Below the pieces are notes generated by a model that was not told the DNA's origin, did not search any database, and was given only the letters and a program-made list of their open reading frames with translations. Made by a program: the position numbers and the translations under genes. Positions 35,263 to 43,422 of a DNA stretch of 44,151 nt are shown here, piece by piece. Positions within the stretch are counted from its first letter, which is position 1. Each line of letters starts with the position of its first letter. Source of the stretch: an uncultured Bacteroidota bacterium (GTDB lineage Bacteria > Bacteroidota > Bacteroidia > Bacteroidales > VadinHA17); the NCBI GenBank assembly GCA_903844815.1, contig CAIMVD010000280.1, positions 1 to 44,151 on the forward strand, written 5' to 3'.

Positions 35263-36927
35263 ATGAAAATCACAGTTAACAACATTGTGCTTGAACTTCA
35301 TAACGGGGCTAAAGTAAAAGACGCAATTTTGAAATATTATTCTCAACAGGGAATTAACAGGCCAAAAAACTTCCTTCTTGTTAAGGACCGGTTTGGAAAT
35401 GAAGTTGCCTTCGATGGAGAGCTCGACGAAGGCAACACTCTTTTGATTAAGACAGAACCTGAAAAGAGATCTTCTTTTTCAAAACTGGTTCTGGCCTTAC
35501 TGGCAATCGGTCTTCTTTTCTCCTGCAGCACCGGAAAGAAAGCAATTACTGGCAAACAAGGTGATAGACAAGCCATCATTTTTGCAGTAAACGATATGCA
35601 TGCAACAATCGACAATTTTCCAAAGCTTGCCTACATCGTCGATAGTCTGCAGGCCATTTATCCCGGCATGCTGCTTGTTGCCGCGGGGGATAATCAAACA
35701 GGAAATCCGGTTAACGATCAGTATCCCGAAAAAGGATTACCCATGATTGAATTGATGAATGCCACAGGCTTTGACCTGAGCGCGGTTGGAAACCATGAAT
35801 TTGATTCACGCCCTAAAGGTTTCAGCAACCTGACTCACAAGGCAAAATTCGATTTTATCTGCGCCAATATGTCAACGGACAATTCCAATAATGTTAAAGT
35901 GAGTCCTTATAAAATATTCACGCTTCCCAACGGACTGAAACTGGCGTTTTTCGGACTTTTGCAAATCAATCAAAACGGTATTCCCGATTCGCATCCTGAC
36001 AATGTAAAAGGATTTTCCTTCCGCTCTCCGTTTGAAACAGCTCCGGAATACCTCTTTCTGAATGATCAAAGTGATATTTTAATTGCACTGACTCACATTG
36101 GTTTTGAAAACGACGTAAAACTTGCCGAAACATTGCCAGCCGGTATCGATCTTATTATCGGCGGGCATTCGCACACGAAGGTTGAAAAAGAACAAATCCA
36201 CAACGGCGTTCTGATTACACAGGCCGAAAACAAACTTAAATACGGGACTCTGATCAAATTAACCTTAAAAAGCGGCGGACCCTTGCAAAGAAGCATGGAA
36301 CTCATCAACATCAGAAACTCGAAGAACGAAAAACCTTCCATTCGTGCCATGGTCGATAAATACAACGACAACCCTGCTCTGAAAGAAGTGATTTCAACAG
36401 CTACAGACGATTTTTCGTCGTATGAAGAACTGGGTTATTTTATGGCCGATGCACAGCGCGATGTTGCTAAAGCCGACATTGCACTTGTAAATCCGGGAGG
36501 TGTACGCATCGATCGTCTTGCTAAGGGGCCTATCTCAATTATGAATGTTTATCAGCTCGATCCCTTCGGAAATGAACTTGTGGTAACAAAACTTACAGGA
36601 AATGAAATTCATTCTTTGATGCTTGCAGCCTATACAATCGACGACAAACTTCCAATCTATCCATCGGGGATCAAAACGAAGCTTAAGCTCAATACGGATG
36701 GCAATCTCGCAGATGTTGCACTTCTGACAGAAAGCGGTACCCCTCTCGATCTGAATCAAACCTACACTGTTGCCATGAATAACTATATGACGCAGGTATA
36801 TAAATACAAACACAGCGATCCTGGTCAGTCGCTCTTTATTGCAACAGCCGATGCAACAATTACTTACCTGAGAAAAAATCAAAATGTCAGAAGTTACAGG
36901 GGAGAAAAAAGGGTTCAGATCAACTAG
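35263..36927 (+). CDS. 5'-nucleotidase-like metallophosphatase with N-terminal cytoplasmic domain
   Basis: The 554-residue protein contains a calcineurin-type metallophosphatase (about 105-345) with Asp111/His113 (NDMHATIDNF), GDNQTGNP, GNHEFD, LTHIGFEND and GGHSHTK, and a 5'-nucleotidase C-terminal domain (about 375-550) with VNPGGVRID and DPFGNEL. It should remove phosphate from nucleotides outside the cytoplasm. The oddity is the N-terminus: residues 1-66 form a hydrophilic, beta-grasp-like domain (MKITVNNIVLELHNGAKVKD), followed by a helix (72-87) that resembles a lipobox (GLLFSC, Cys88). The start ATG is firmly in frame. Either the first domain stays in the cytoplasm behind a membrane anchor, or an internal start is used. 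No TTG/GTG/ATG is seen in the right place before the helix. Confidence 0.88.
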   Translation: MKITVNNIVLELHNGAKVKDAILKYYSQQGINRPKNFLLVKDRFGNEVAFDGELDEGNTLLIKTEPEKRSSFSKLVLALLAIGLLFSCSTGKKAITGKQGDRQAIIFAVNDMHATIDNFPKLAYIVDSLQAIYPGMLLVAAGDNQTGNPVNDQYPEKGLPMIELMNATGFDLSAVGNHEFDSRPKGFSNLTHKAKFDFICANMSTDNSNNVKVSPYKIFTLPNGLKLAFFGLLQINQNGIPDSHPDNVKGFSFRSPFETAPEYLFLNDQSDILIALTHIGFENDVKLAETLPAGIDLIIGGHSHTKVEKEQIHNGVLITQAENKLKYGTLIKLTLKSGGPLQRSMELINIRNSKNEKPSIRAMVDKYNDNPALKEVISTATDDFSSYEELGYFMADAQRDVAKADIALVNPGGVRIDRLAKGPISIMNVYQLDPFGNELVVTKLTGNEIHSLMLAAYTIDDKLPIYPSGIKTKLKLNTDGNLADVALLTESGTPLDLNQTYTVAMNNYMTQVYKYKHSDPGQSLFIATADATITYLRKNQNVRSYRGEKRVQIN

Positions 36928-37001
36928 TACATTTCAATGGAATCCTTTTCCCGTGGGTTTATTATTTCTAATAACGAAAGTTTATTAAACCTTTTTAAAA
37001 A

Positions 37002-37033
37002 TCAGATGTCTAAGAATTATAACAAACATCTGA
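37002..37033 (+). promoter_or_regulatory. Dyad immediately before the serine hydrolase start
   Basis: TCAGATGT (37002-37009) and ACATCTGA (37026-37033) form a perfect 8-bp inverted repeat with 16 nt between, ending 4 bp before the ATG at 37038. It could be a regulator site or a hairpin hiding the ribosome-binding site. Confidence 0.35.
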
Positions 37034-37037
37034 AATT

Positions 37038-38102
37038 ATGAAAGATCTGAAATTCCTTTTGATACTGTTAATTCCTTTTTTTGGCTGTAATAAAGAAGAA
37101 CCGCAACCCGACTCGGATGACACTATGTATTTTCCTTCAAATACCGGTAATGTCTGGGAAACAAAGTCTCTTTCCATTTTGGGATGGAACGAAAGTGCTG
37201 TACAACCCTTAAAAGATTATCTCATTCAAAAGCATACAAAGTCGTTTATGATCCTTGTAAATGGCAGAATTGTAATTGAAGAATATTTTAACGGACACAC
37301 ACAAAACTCTTCGTGGCAATGGAATAGCGCAGGCAAAACACTTGTTGCAACCACAACGGGAATAGCCCAGCAGGAAGGGTTATTAAACATTAATAACAGC
37401 GCCGCTCAATATCTTGGTACAGGCTGGACCAGTGAACCAACAGAAAAAGAGAACTTAATAAAACTACGGCATTTGCTTACAATGACTTCAGGACTCAATG
37501 ATGCAAAGGATCTGGTAATAAAATCGAATTTAACATATATTGCAGATGCTGGAACAAGATGGTCTTACCATAATGTTTTTCAAAAACTGATGGATGTTGT
37601 GGGGGCAGCAGGTAATCAGGATTTTGAAATTTATTTCAATGCCAGGCTGAAGGATAAAATAGGTATGGACGGCTTCTGGAATAACGGACTTATTTTTAAG
37701 ATCTATCACAGTAGTACACGAAGTATGGCACGATTTGGGCTGCTTGCCCTGAATAAAGGAAAATGGGGGAACGAGCAGATAATAAACGAAGCATTTTTTA
37801 TCGAAAGTATCAGTACCTCACAAAACATAAATCCGTCATACGGTTATTTATGGTGGCTGAATGGTAAAGCCAGTTATATGGTACCCGGAGGTCAGGCAGT
37901 ATATCAGGGACCATTGGTGCCGAATGCCCCATTGGATATGTATGCGGCAATGGGAGCAGAAGATCAGCGTATCTATGTGCTTCCGGGCAAAAACATTGTA
38001 ATAGTAAGAATGGGAGATGCATCTGACCCGTTAAACCCAGGCTTTGCCCTTTCAGGATTTGATTATGATCTCTGGGAGAAAATCAATGCAGTGTTGAACT
38101 AA
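37038..38102 (+). CDS. Beta-lactamase/serine hydrolase-like lipoprotein
   Basis: The 354-residue protein has a lipoprotein signal (LIPFFGC, Cys17). It belongs to the class C beta-lactamase/DD-peptidase-like serine hydrolases: SxxK as Ser97-Ala-Gly-Lys100 (WNSAGK) and the YxN motif Tyr177-His-Asn179 (WSYHNVF). The third motif is less clear; VPGGQ and a preceding YGYLWW segment occupy the usual place. Members hydrolyse peptide or ester bonds in the periplasm; real antibiotic resistance is not implied. It is convergent with the RidA-like gene. Confidence 0.85.
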   Translation: MKDLKFLLILLIPFFGCNKEEPQPDSDDTMYFPSNTGNVWETKSLSILGWNESAVQPLKDYLIQKHTKSFMILVNGRIVIEEYFNGHTQNSSWQWNSAGKTLVATTTGIAQQEGLLNINNSAAQYLGTGWTSEPTEKENLIKLRHLLTMTSGLNDAKDLVIKSNLTYIADAGTRWSYHNVFQKLMDVVGAAGNQDFEIYFNARLKDKIGMDGFWNNGLIFKIYHSSTRSMARFGLLALNKGKWGNEQIINEAFFIESISTSQNINPSYGYLWWLNGKASYMVPGGQAVYQGPLVPNAPLDMYAAMGAEDQRIYVLPGKNIVIVRMGDASDPLNPGFALSGFDYDLWEKINAVLN

Positions 38103-38182
38103 AACCGGGTTTTAAAATATTTAAATTGAATAACAACGAATGCTCACCCCCCGGGCTGTCAGATTTCTCAGGAATTGCAGGT

Positions 38183-39307
38183 TCATTTGTGAAATTCAGC
38201 TTCAATTTCAACAAGCAGGTTTTCGCGGCATACATCTGCCTCAATAAATACTGACGGGGCTCCGTTAAAATAACTGCTGCAGATCTGTTTTACCTTTTCA
38301 AAGTCAGACTGCCGTTTTATATACACCCTCAGAAGGATCAGGTCTCCGGTATCAAAACTAGTCGTACCGGGGGAACCATTCCGGTTGTTTGTATCGACAA
38401 GTTTCATAATGTTTTCAATTGTTACCAGGGTCTGTTTTTCGATGTCATCAATTCCGATCGTATCCTGTCCCAGTATTGAGGCAGTACCTGAAATGAAAAG
38501 GGTGTATTTATTTGCATACGATACGGCCATTGCCCGCTCGAACTGCGGACACTGGACCCCTTTCAGTACAACCTGTCCGTATTGAGATGGTCTTACCTGT
38601 CCGGGATTATTTACAGGTAGAATTCTGAGCTCATCCCCTCCCTTAACTGCAAAAAAATCGAGGCTTACCCCTCCATGCTTTATTCCGATGCCTGTGGCAG
38701 CAGGAAAGACCTGTTGGGTTCTGTATGCTGAATAATTCCTGCTCCTGACGCTGTTAAAATTATGATAGTTCTCACCATTACCCGTAACCGATGTTATATT
38801 ACCAATGTAGTTCCATTGCCTGACAATATTATCAAGATTCATCTCTTCTGACTCAAGAACCAGTCTCATCAGGTCGAAAGCTTCACCGGCAGCTTTTGTG
38901 GTGTCATCGGGGAATAATGTTGACCCGGTTCCGCCACCCCAGAGAAATTTTACCTCCCCCTTTGAACATGTTACATAGCTGGTACCCGAAAAATTCCTGT
39001 ATTGCAGATCAAAGGATTCGTGTTTAATGAGGCCGGCTTCGAGCGAAACCTTCCAGGGCCTTTCAGGCGGATGGAGAGTAATACTGCAGACCGGTATTTT
39101 ATCATGGAACGTTAATGCGATGTCATTCATCATCTGTTGGTGCATTTCAACATAACTAGTGAAATCAGGCGCTTCAATGAAAACATTTATTTTAACAAGG
39201 CTGTAACCATCAGGAATGCCGACCCTCAGTTTTCCCAGGCATTGTTTCCACTCCTCCTCAAAGACTCCCACGGTTTGGGGAAGGATTAATAAGTATTTAT
39301 CTAACAT
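38183..39307 (-). CDS. Chorismatase/RidA-like tandem-domain protein
   Basis: The 374-residue protein is made of two related halves. The C-terminal half (about 250-372) is a recognisable YjgF/RidA domain (VSYANKYTLFISGTASILG, IEKQTLVTIENIMKLV, ending VFIEADVCRENLLVEIEAEF). The N-terminal half (about 1-240) has a diverged version. The length and two-domain build resemble the FkbO/Hyg5 chorismatase group, which hydrolyses chorismate, but substrate residues were not verified. A cytoplasmic enzyme is likely: there is no signal peptide. It is flanked by a 528-bp gene-free region. Confidence 0.65.
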   Translation of the reverse strand: MLDKYLLILPQTVGVFEEEWKQCLGKLRVGIPDGYSLVKINVFIEAPDFTSYVEMHQQMMNDIALTFHDKIPVCSITLHPPERPWKVSLEAGLIKHESFDLQYRNFSGTSYVTCSKGEVKFLWGGGTGSTLFPDDTTKAAGEAFDLMRLVLESEEMNLDNIVRQWNYIGNITSVTGNGENYHNFNSVRSRNYSAYRTQQVFPAATGIGIKHGGVSLDFFAVKGGDELRILPVNNPGQVRPSQYGQVVLKGVQCPQFERAMAVSYANKYTLFISGTASILGQDTIGIDDIEKQTLVTIENIMKLVDTNNRNGSPGTTSFDTGDLILLRVYIKRQSDFEKVKQICSSYFNGAPSVFIEADVCRENLLVEIEAEFHK

Positions 39308-39835
39308 TACTAAAATAATTATTCCAAACTAACTTGCTGTAATTCACAACTTTTCATTAAGGATTGGAACCTCTGGCCAGATTTTGGAACTGTTCTTTCG
39401 ATATTGCCGGATGACAGTAAGTACCGTATCATAAGGAATGATAGTTCTTTTTCCAACCCCTTAAAAAAATTATTCGGAAAAGTAGGAACATAAATAACCG
39501 GCTACATTAAAACGAGATTAAATTATGGGGTAAGTCTGCATGATTAATGCATTCAGTTGAAGCTGGATTGTCGAAGTAAAAAATGTGCAGTTCCATCGCA
39601 GCTGGCTGGCATAGACGTCAAGCTAAGGTTTGAATTGGAAATGTGGAGATTTTTTAAGTTTGGGGGCTGTATAAAAAAGTTCTCCGTGGTCCTCTGTGGC
39701 ACCTCTGTGGTCCTCTGTGAAAGTTCTTAACAACTTGTTACACAGAGATACACAGAGAAGGCACAGAGATACACAGAGAAAGGTAAAGTTGAATTTCAGG
39801 TTTATTAGACAACCCCAGAGTCTACTATATCTGAG
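39308..39835 (+). other. Gene-free region with repeat hairpin
   Basis: Between the RidA-like and saccharopine-dehydrogenase-like genes (both minus) I see no gene. The segment 39308-39670 shows no recognisable structure. The segment 39682-39780 is a repeat-built hairpin described separately. Confidence 0.6.
39682..39780 (-). repeat. CTCTGTG iterated inverted-repeat element
   Basis: One arm (39682-39720) repeats the unit CTCTGTGG three or four times at about 10-bp spacing (CCTCTGTGGC, ACCTCTGTGG, TCCTCTGTGA). The other arm (39741-39780) repeats its complement CACAGAGA four times. The spacer AAGTTCTTAACAACTTGTTA lies between them. The structure follows the saccharopine-dehydrogenase-like stop by about 55 bp and could act as its terminator. 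Similar iterons are known from Bacteroidota intergenic regions (recalled, not searched). Confidence 0.65.
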
Positions 39836-40978
39836 TTATGACAGAGTTCTTGTGTTTTTATTGAAATGAATATTTCTGTCTCCCAGGTATTTCAGTATAT
39901 AGTCAAAACAGACTTCATGTTTCCCGACAAGCTCCGGAGGGAAAACGCCTTTTTCGGTAAATAATCCGTCAAGAAACATATTGGCTGCGGCTGTGGCTGT
40001 ATAACCAGTTGTCCTGGCCATTGATGATGTGTTTGTTTCGGGGTTATATTCATCGTATAGATCATACACAACTTCCTCATTCTGACCGCCGGCATTTTCT
40101 CCCTTCACAGTAACTCTCATTACAGTAAACTCTTTTTCTGCTTCTCCTGATTTCCAGTTGTTAATCAGGATTCTGCTGGTAAAATCCAGGGGTGATACTG
40201 TTGTCCCATTTACAACAATATTTTCCATACTGAAAAACCCGGCTTCTTTTAATACTCTCACATATTCTGCATGTCCCGGATAACGCAGAGTTTTTTCCTT
40301 CATATTAGGTATGTGGCTCATTGTAAAAATTATAGACCTGAGTCCATCCGAATTAAATGATTCAAGGGTACCAACCTTTTCAAAATCGGTATATTCACAA
40401 TCGGTCAGAGGTTCACGAATCACTATCTCCCCATGTTCAACATACCGGGCTGGCCGGGTATATTCCTCGATAACATCAATTGGAGAGAAGGGTGCTTTAT
40501 AACAAAAAGGCCATTTCTTTTCTTTTGGGAGTCCTCCGACCAGACATTCAAAATGACTTAGTTTCATCTTTTCATTATAGCGTCCCAGAATTAAATTATC
40601 CAGTCCCGGGGCCACTCCACAGTCGACAATCGCGGTTACATTTTTTTCTTTGGCGAGAGCGTTAAGGGGTAAAAAGTCTTCAGGGGAAAACGAGATATCG
40701 ATAACATTCATTCCCGAATTAATTATTGTTTTCAGGGTATTAAACCCTAAAAACCCCGGGACGGCACAAACTACAAGATCATACTCTTTAATTGTACTTT
40801 GTAATTCGGATTCTTTGGTCACATCTAACTCCTTAATATTTAAAGAGTCATCTTTTTGTTTTATTTTGTTTAATACCCTGATGTCCAAATCACAAAGAGT
40901 TACCTGGTGGTCGTGGGCCAGATCCAATGCTATAGCGCTGCCTACAAGGCCGGCACCCAATACAATAATTTTGCTCAT
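39836..40978 (-). CDS. Saccharopine dehydrogenase-like NAD(P)-dependent enzyme
   Basis: The 380-residue protein has an N-terminal Rossmann domain (IIVLGAGLVGSAIALDLA; GAGLVG at 8-13), with an acidic residue (CDLD) after strand 2 suited to NAD. The second domain contains the DCGVAPGLDNLILGRY segment and the saccharopine dehydrogenase-type C-terminal part (TTGYTATAAANMFLDGLF). Family members act on amino acids, typically in lysine or polyamine-like routes; the substrate here is not clear. It is full length, cytoplasmic, and ends before the CTCTGTG hairpin. Confidence 0.85.
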   Translation of the reverse strand: MSKIIVLGAGLVGSAIALDLAHDHQVTLCDLDIRVLNKIKQKDDSLNIKELDVTKESELQSTIKEYDLVVCAVPGFLGFNTLKTIINSGMNVIDISFSPEDFLPLNALAKEKNVTAIVDCGVAPGLDNLILGRYNEKMKLSHFECLVGGLPKEKKWPFCYKAPFSPIDVIEEYTRPARYVEHGEIVIREPLTDCEYTDFEKVGTLESFNSDGLRSIIFTMSHIPNMKEKTLRYPGHAEYVRVLKEAGFFSMENIVVNGTTVSPLDFTSRILINNWKSGEAEKEFTVMRVTVKGENAGGQNEEVVYDLYDEYNPETNTSSMARTTGYTATAAANMFLDGLFTEKGVFPPELVGKHEVCFDYILKYLGDRNIHFNKNTRTLS

Positions 40979-41193
40979 GATGAGAGATTAGAATGTTAGA
41001 AAAAATAGAAAAAATGGAAAGAAGTTGAGGAAAGGGATTATCATAGCCCGGGGATGAAGACCCATGGCATTTCGATTGTTTCAACAATAATTGTTAGTTG
41101 CATATCACAAAAGTGGGAAATATTTTTGAAAGAGTATCAAAAATGTCCGACTAAAAGTGGGGGATTAACTTTTTCAAAATTGCCGTAGAAAAA

Positions 41194-41225
41194 TTTGCGT
41201 TTTCAAAATTGATCTTCTATATTTG
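41194..41225 (+). promoter_or_regulatory. Bacteroidota-type promoter of the BlaI operon
   Basis: TTTG (41194-41197) and TATATTTG (41218-41225, TAnnTTTG) are spaced by 20 bp, close to the consensus, and lie 28 bp before the BlaI start. Upstream, TTTTCAAAATTG occurs twice (41171-41182 and 41200-41211). Confidence 0.65.
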
Positions 41226-41230
41226 TAGAA
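41215..41230 (+). promoter_or_regulatory. Probable BlaI operator
   Basis: TTCTATATTTGTAGAA is a 5+6+5 dyad (TTCTA/TAGAA) that covers the -7 box of the BlaI promoter. BlaI/MecI repressors bind TACTA/TAGTA-like dyads, so autoregulation fits. The flanks ATTG and CAAT extend the symmetry loosely. Confidence 0.6.
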
Positions 41231-41252
41231 TACAATTAACACATATAGAAAG

Positions 41253-41624
41253 ATGCGGCTTGCAAAATCTGAAGAACAAATTATGGGATATCTCTGGAAA
41301 CTTGAAAAAGCCTACCTGAAAAATATTCTTGACGAATTTCCGGATCCAAAACCGGCAGCAACAACGGTTGTAACAGTTTTAAAACGGATGACAGATAAGG
41401 GATTTGTTGCTTTTAATCAACATGGAAGTAACAGAGAGTATTTCCCCCTGATAAAGAAAACGGAGTACTTTGCAAAACAAGTGAATGCAGTTATTAAGAA
41501 CTATTTTAATGATTCAGCCTCTCAGTTTGCTTCTTTCGTTACCAATGAAACCAATTTGAACCTGTCGGATTTGGAAGAGCTAAAACAATTAGTAGAACAA
41601 AAGATTAAAAATCAGAAAAAATAA
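41253..41624 (+). CDS. BlaI/MecI/CopY-family repressor
   Basis: This is a 123-residue winged-helix repressor. The N-terminal domain contains the family helix-turn-helix (SEEQIMGYLWKLEKAYLKNI, then TTVVTVLKRMTDKGFV). The C-terminal dimerisation helices end at residue 123 (LEELKQLVEQKIKNQ). In the family, release of repression requires cleavage by an M56 protease, which is the next gene, starting 6 bp downstream. The operator dyad covering the -7 box suggests self-regulation. The controlled target outside this operon is not identifiable here. Confidence 0.92.
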   Translation: MRLAKSEEQIMGYLWKLEKAYLKNILDEFPDPKPAATTVVTVLKRMTDKGFVAFNQHGSNREYFPLIKKTEYFAKQVNAVIKNYFNDSASQFASFVTNETNLNLSDLEELKQLVEQKIKNQKK

Positions 41625-41630
41625 AATGAT

Positions 41631-42839
41631 ATGATAACATACATTATCAAATCAACAATCAGCCTGGTATTGTTATATGGATTTTACCATTTTTTTCTTC
41701 GCCAGTATAAAATGCTGATTTTTAACAGAATCTTCCTGATTTCTTCTCTGGCATTTTCGCTGGTGATTCCGTTTATCATTATTCCGGTCAAAGCAGGTTT
41801 TACGATAAATTCGAGTATAAATGCATTTACCGTTACCACCAACCAGATAATTCAGAAGGGAGGAAATACTGTCAGCCTAACTCCTCATATTACAGTTGAA
41901 AGTATTTTGGGTTCAGTCTTTTTAGTCATTTCTGGTGCTCTGCTTCTTCGTTTTGTTTTAAATATTACTAATCTAATAGGCAAGATCATAAAGAGTAAAA
42001 GAATAGAAAATCAGTTTACAACAATCGTCCTTGTTGAGGAGAATATTATTCCGTATTCATTCTTCAGATACATTTTTGTCAACAGCAAAAGTTATGAAGA
42101 AGGGAAAATAGAAAAAGAAATATTACTTCACGAAGAAGCTCACTGCCTGCATTATCATTCTATAGACATACTAATATTGGAAATCATTAATGTTTTTTTC
42201 TGGTTCAATCCTGTAATCTGGCTCTTTCGGAAAGCGATCCAGTTAAATCATGAGTACTATGCTGATAATAGTGTTTTGAGTAATAGTGATTCCGCAGATT
42301 ACCAGCAGTTTTTAATAAATCTTGTAATTCAAAATAACACAAGTTATCTGGCGAGTAATTTTAAATATTCACAAATTGAAAACCGATTAGAAATGATGAC
42401 AAATAATAAGCCCTTGCACCTTTTGAACTTAAGGAAATTTTCTGCAGCCATTATATTTCTTGTTGTAGGTATCTTAGTATCATTCGGCCAAAAGACAGTT
42501 GGTCCAAAGAAATCAAATATTGAGAATACCCAAAATTTTCAACTTGAAGGTGCAAGTGAAGTAACGATAGTCAATAATATTTGGACAATTAGTGGTAATG
42601 TAATAATACGCATCCCCAAAACTGAAACTAACTATACTCTCATCAAAACTGATTCTGCTACTTATGATAAAGAAAAAAATATCATTAAAGTCAATACAGG
42701 GACATTGGAAATATATAATTCTGGAGATATTGATCCGATTGAGAGAATTTCATTTGTTGATTTAAAATATGATGCAGAAACAGGAAAGACAATCATTAAT
42801 AAGATCAATTCGGTAGTCTATTTTAAGGATAAAAAGTAA
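41631..42839 (+). CDS. M56-family sensor metalloprotease (BlaR1-like)
   Basis: The 402-residue protein has about four membrane helices (N-terminal pair near 8-55; one near 85-115; one near 270-285) around a cytoplasmic-side M56 peptidase: HEEAH at 167-171, zinc motif HExxH, with the downstream NPVIW and LNHEYYADN (possible third ligand Glu). In BlaR1 it cleaves the BlaI repressor on signal. Its C-terminus (about 290-402) is not a penicillin-binding domain but a beta-rich stretch (VTIVNNIWTISGNVIIRI, ATYDKEKNIIKVNTG) with a faint resemblance to LptA/OstA-like repeats; that is a guess. It forms an operon with the preceding repressor (6 bp gap). Confidence 0.88.
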   Translation: MITYIIKSTISLVLLYGFYHFFLRQYKMLIFNRIFLISSLAFSLVIPFIIIPVKAGFTINSSINAFTVTTNQIIQKGGNTVSLTPHITVESILGSVFLVISGALLLRFVLNITNLIGKIIKSKRIENQFTTIVLVEENIIPYSFFRYIFVNSKSYEEGKIEKEILLHEEAHCLHYHSIDILILEIINVFFWFNPVIWLFRKAIQLNHEYYADNSVLSNSDSADYQQFLINLVIQNNTSYLASNFKYSQIENRLEMMTNNKPLHLLNLRKFSAAIIFLVVGILVSFGQKTVGPKKSNIENTQNFQLEGASEVTIVNNIWTISGNVIIRIPKTETNYTLIKTDSATYDKEKNIIKVNTGTLEIYNSGDIDPIERISFVDLKYDAETGKTIINKINSVVYFKDKK

Positions 42840-42947
42840 CTGGCATCACCGTGACAGACAGATTTGTAATAAACCTCCTGTAACCTGGAAAGAAGATAAA
42901 TTTGGATTTACTCTATTCAATTCGGTTTACGTCATTATTGCTGCCTT

Positions 42948-42971
42948 TGATAGTATCAAATGATACTATCA
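42948..42971 (+). terminator. Inverted repeat after the M56 gene, possible terminator or operator
   Basis: TGATAGTATCA (42948-42958) and TGATACTATCA (42961-42971) are exact reverse complements separated by AA, 109 bp past the M56 stop. No T-tract follows directly, so terminator function is uncertain and a dimeric regulator site is equally possible. Confidence 0.4.
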
Positions 42972-43153
42972 TGATTATAATTTTATGACTATCGGGGAGA
43001 ATAATAAAGGGATTCTTAACTTATTTTCTTAGTTATTTATCTGGCAATTTTTCAAAGAACAGTAAATATTATTTTTCCCCTTGTCCTTAATGCTTTGATA
43101 GATCTGATGTATTAACCTGAAAACAGTATTAGGATTGATTCGAAATGCACGAT

Positions 43154-43234
43154 AAGATTCCTCACTACTCCGCCTTAAATTGATATTTTCATGTTGATTG
43201 ATAATTATTTACGGCGGCTTCGTTCGGAATGACA
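43154..43234 (+). repeat. Hairpin repeat element, copy A
   Basis: It begins with AAGATTCCTCA (43154-43164) and ends with TTCGGAATGACA (43223-43234). Between them, CCGCC-T-TAAAT (43170-43180) pairs with ATTTA-C-GGCGG (43207-43217), giving a stem with one mismatch and a loop of about 26 nt. Copy B has the same end blocks in inverted orientation but a different stem. Confidence 0.65.
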
Positions 43235-43250
43235 TGTCATTTTTATAGTG

Positions 43251-43334
43251 AGGGAGGGGAAGAAGTGGCGATTCTCAAGTGGAATTTTTCTATTTGAAAT
43301 TGGTCTAAGAGAATCGCCACTTCTTCCCCTCCCT
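43251..43334 (+). repeat. 26-bp perfect inverted repeat with 32-nt spacer
   Basis: Positions 43251-43276 and 43309-43334 are exact reverse complements (arm starts AGGGAGGGGAAG, ends GGCGATTCTC). It lies symmetrically between copies A and B of the hairpin repeat, and has a strongly purine-rich arm (GGGAGGGGAAGAAG). Confidence 0.8.
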
Positions 43335-43349
43335 GAACCAAACAAAATG

Positions 43350-43422
43350 TGTCATTCCGAATTAATCCACCATGCTAATACATTCATTATTAATGCTGTA
43401 GAGTGGATTAATGAGGAATCTT
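43350..43422 (-). repeat. Hairpin repeat element, copy B (inverted)
   Basis: On the minus strand it begins AAGATTCCTCA (43422-43412) and ends TTCGGAATGACA (43361-43350), the same blocks as copy A. Its stem is TTAATCCAC (43362-43370) with GTGGATTAA (43403-43411): a perfect 9-bp pair of different sequence from copy A's stem, at the equivalent position. Confidence 0.65.

Noticed and set aside
36956-36996. GGTTTA/TAAACC pair after the phosphatase gene as terminator
   Set aside because: The stem is six bases with a long AT loop; too weak to call.
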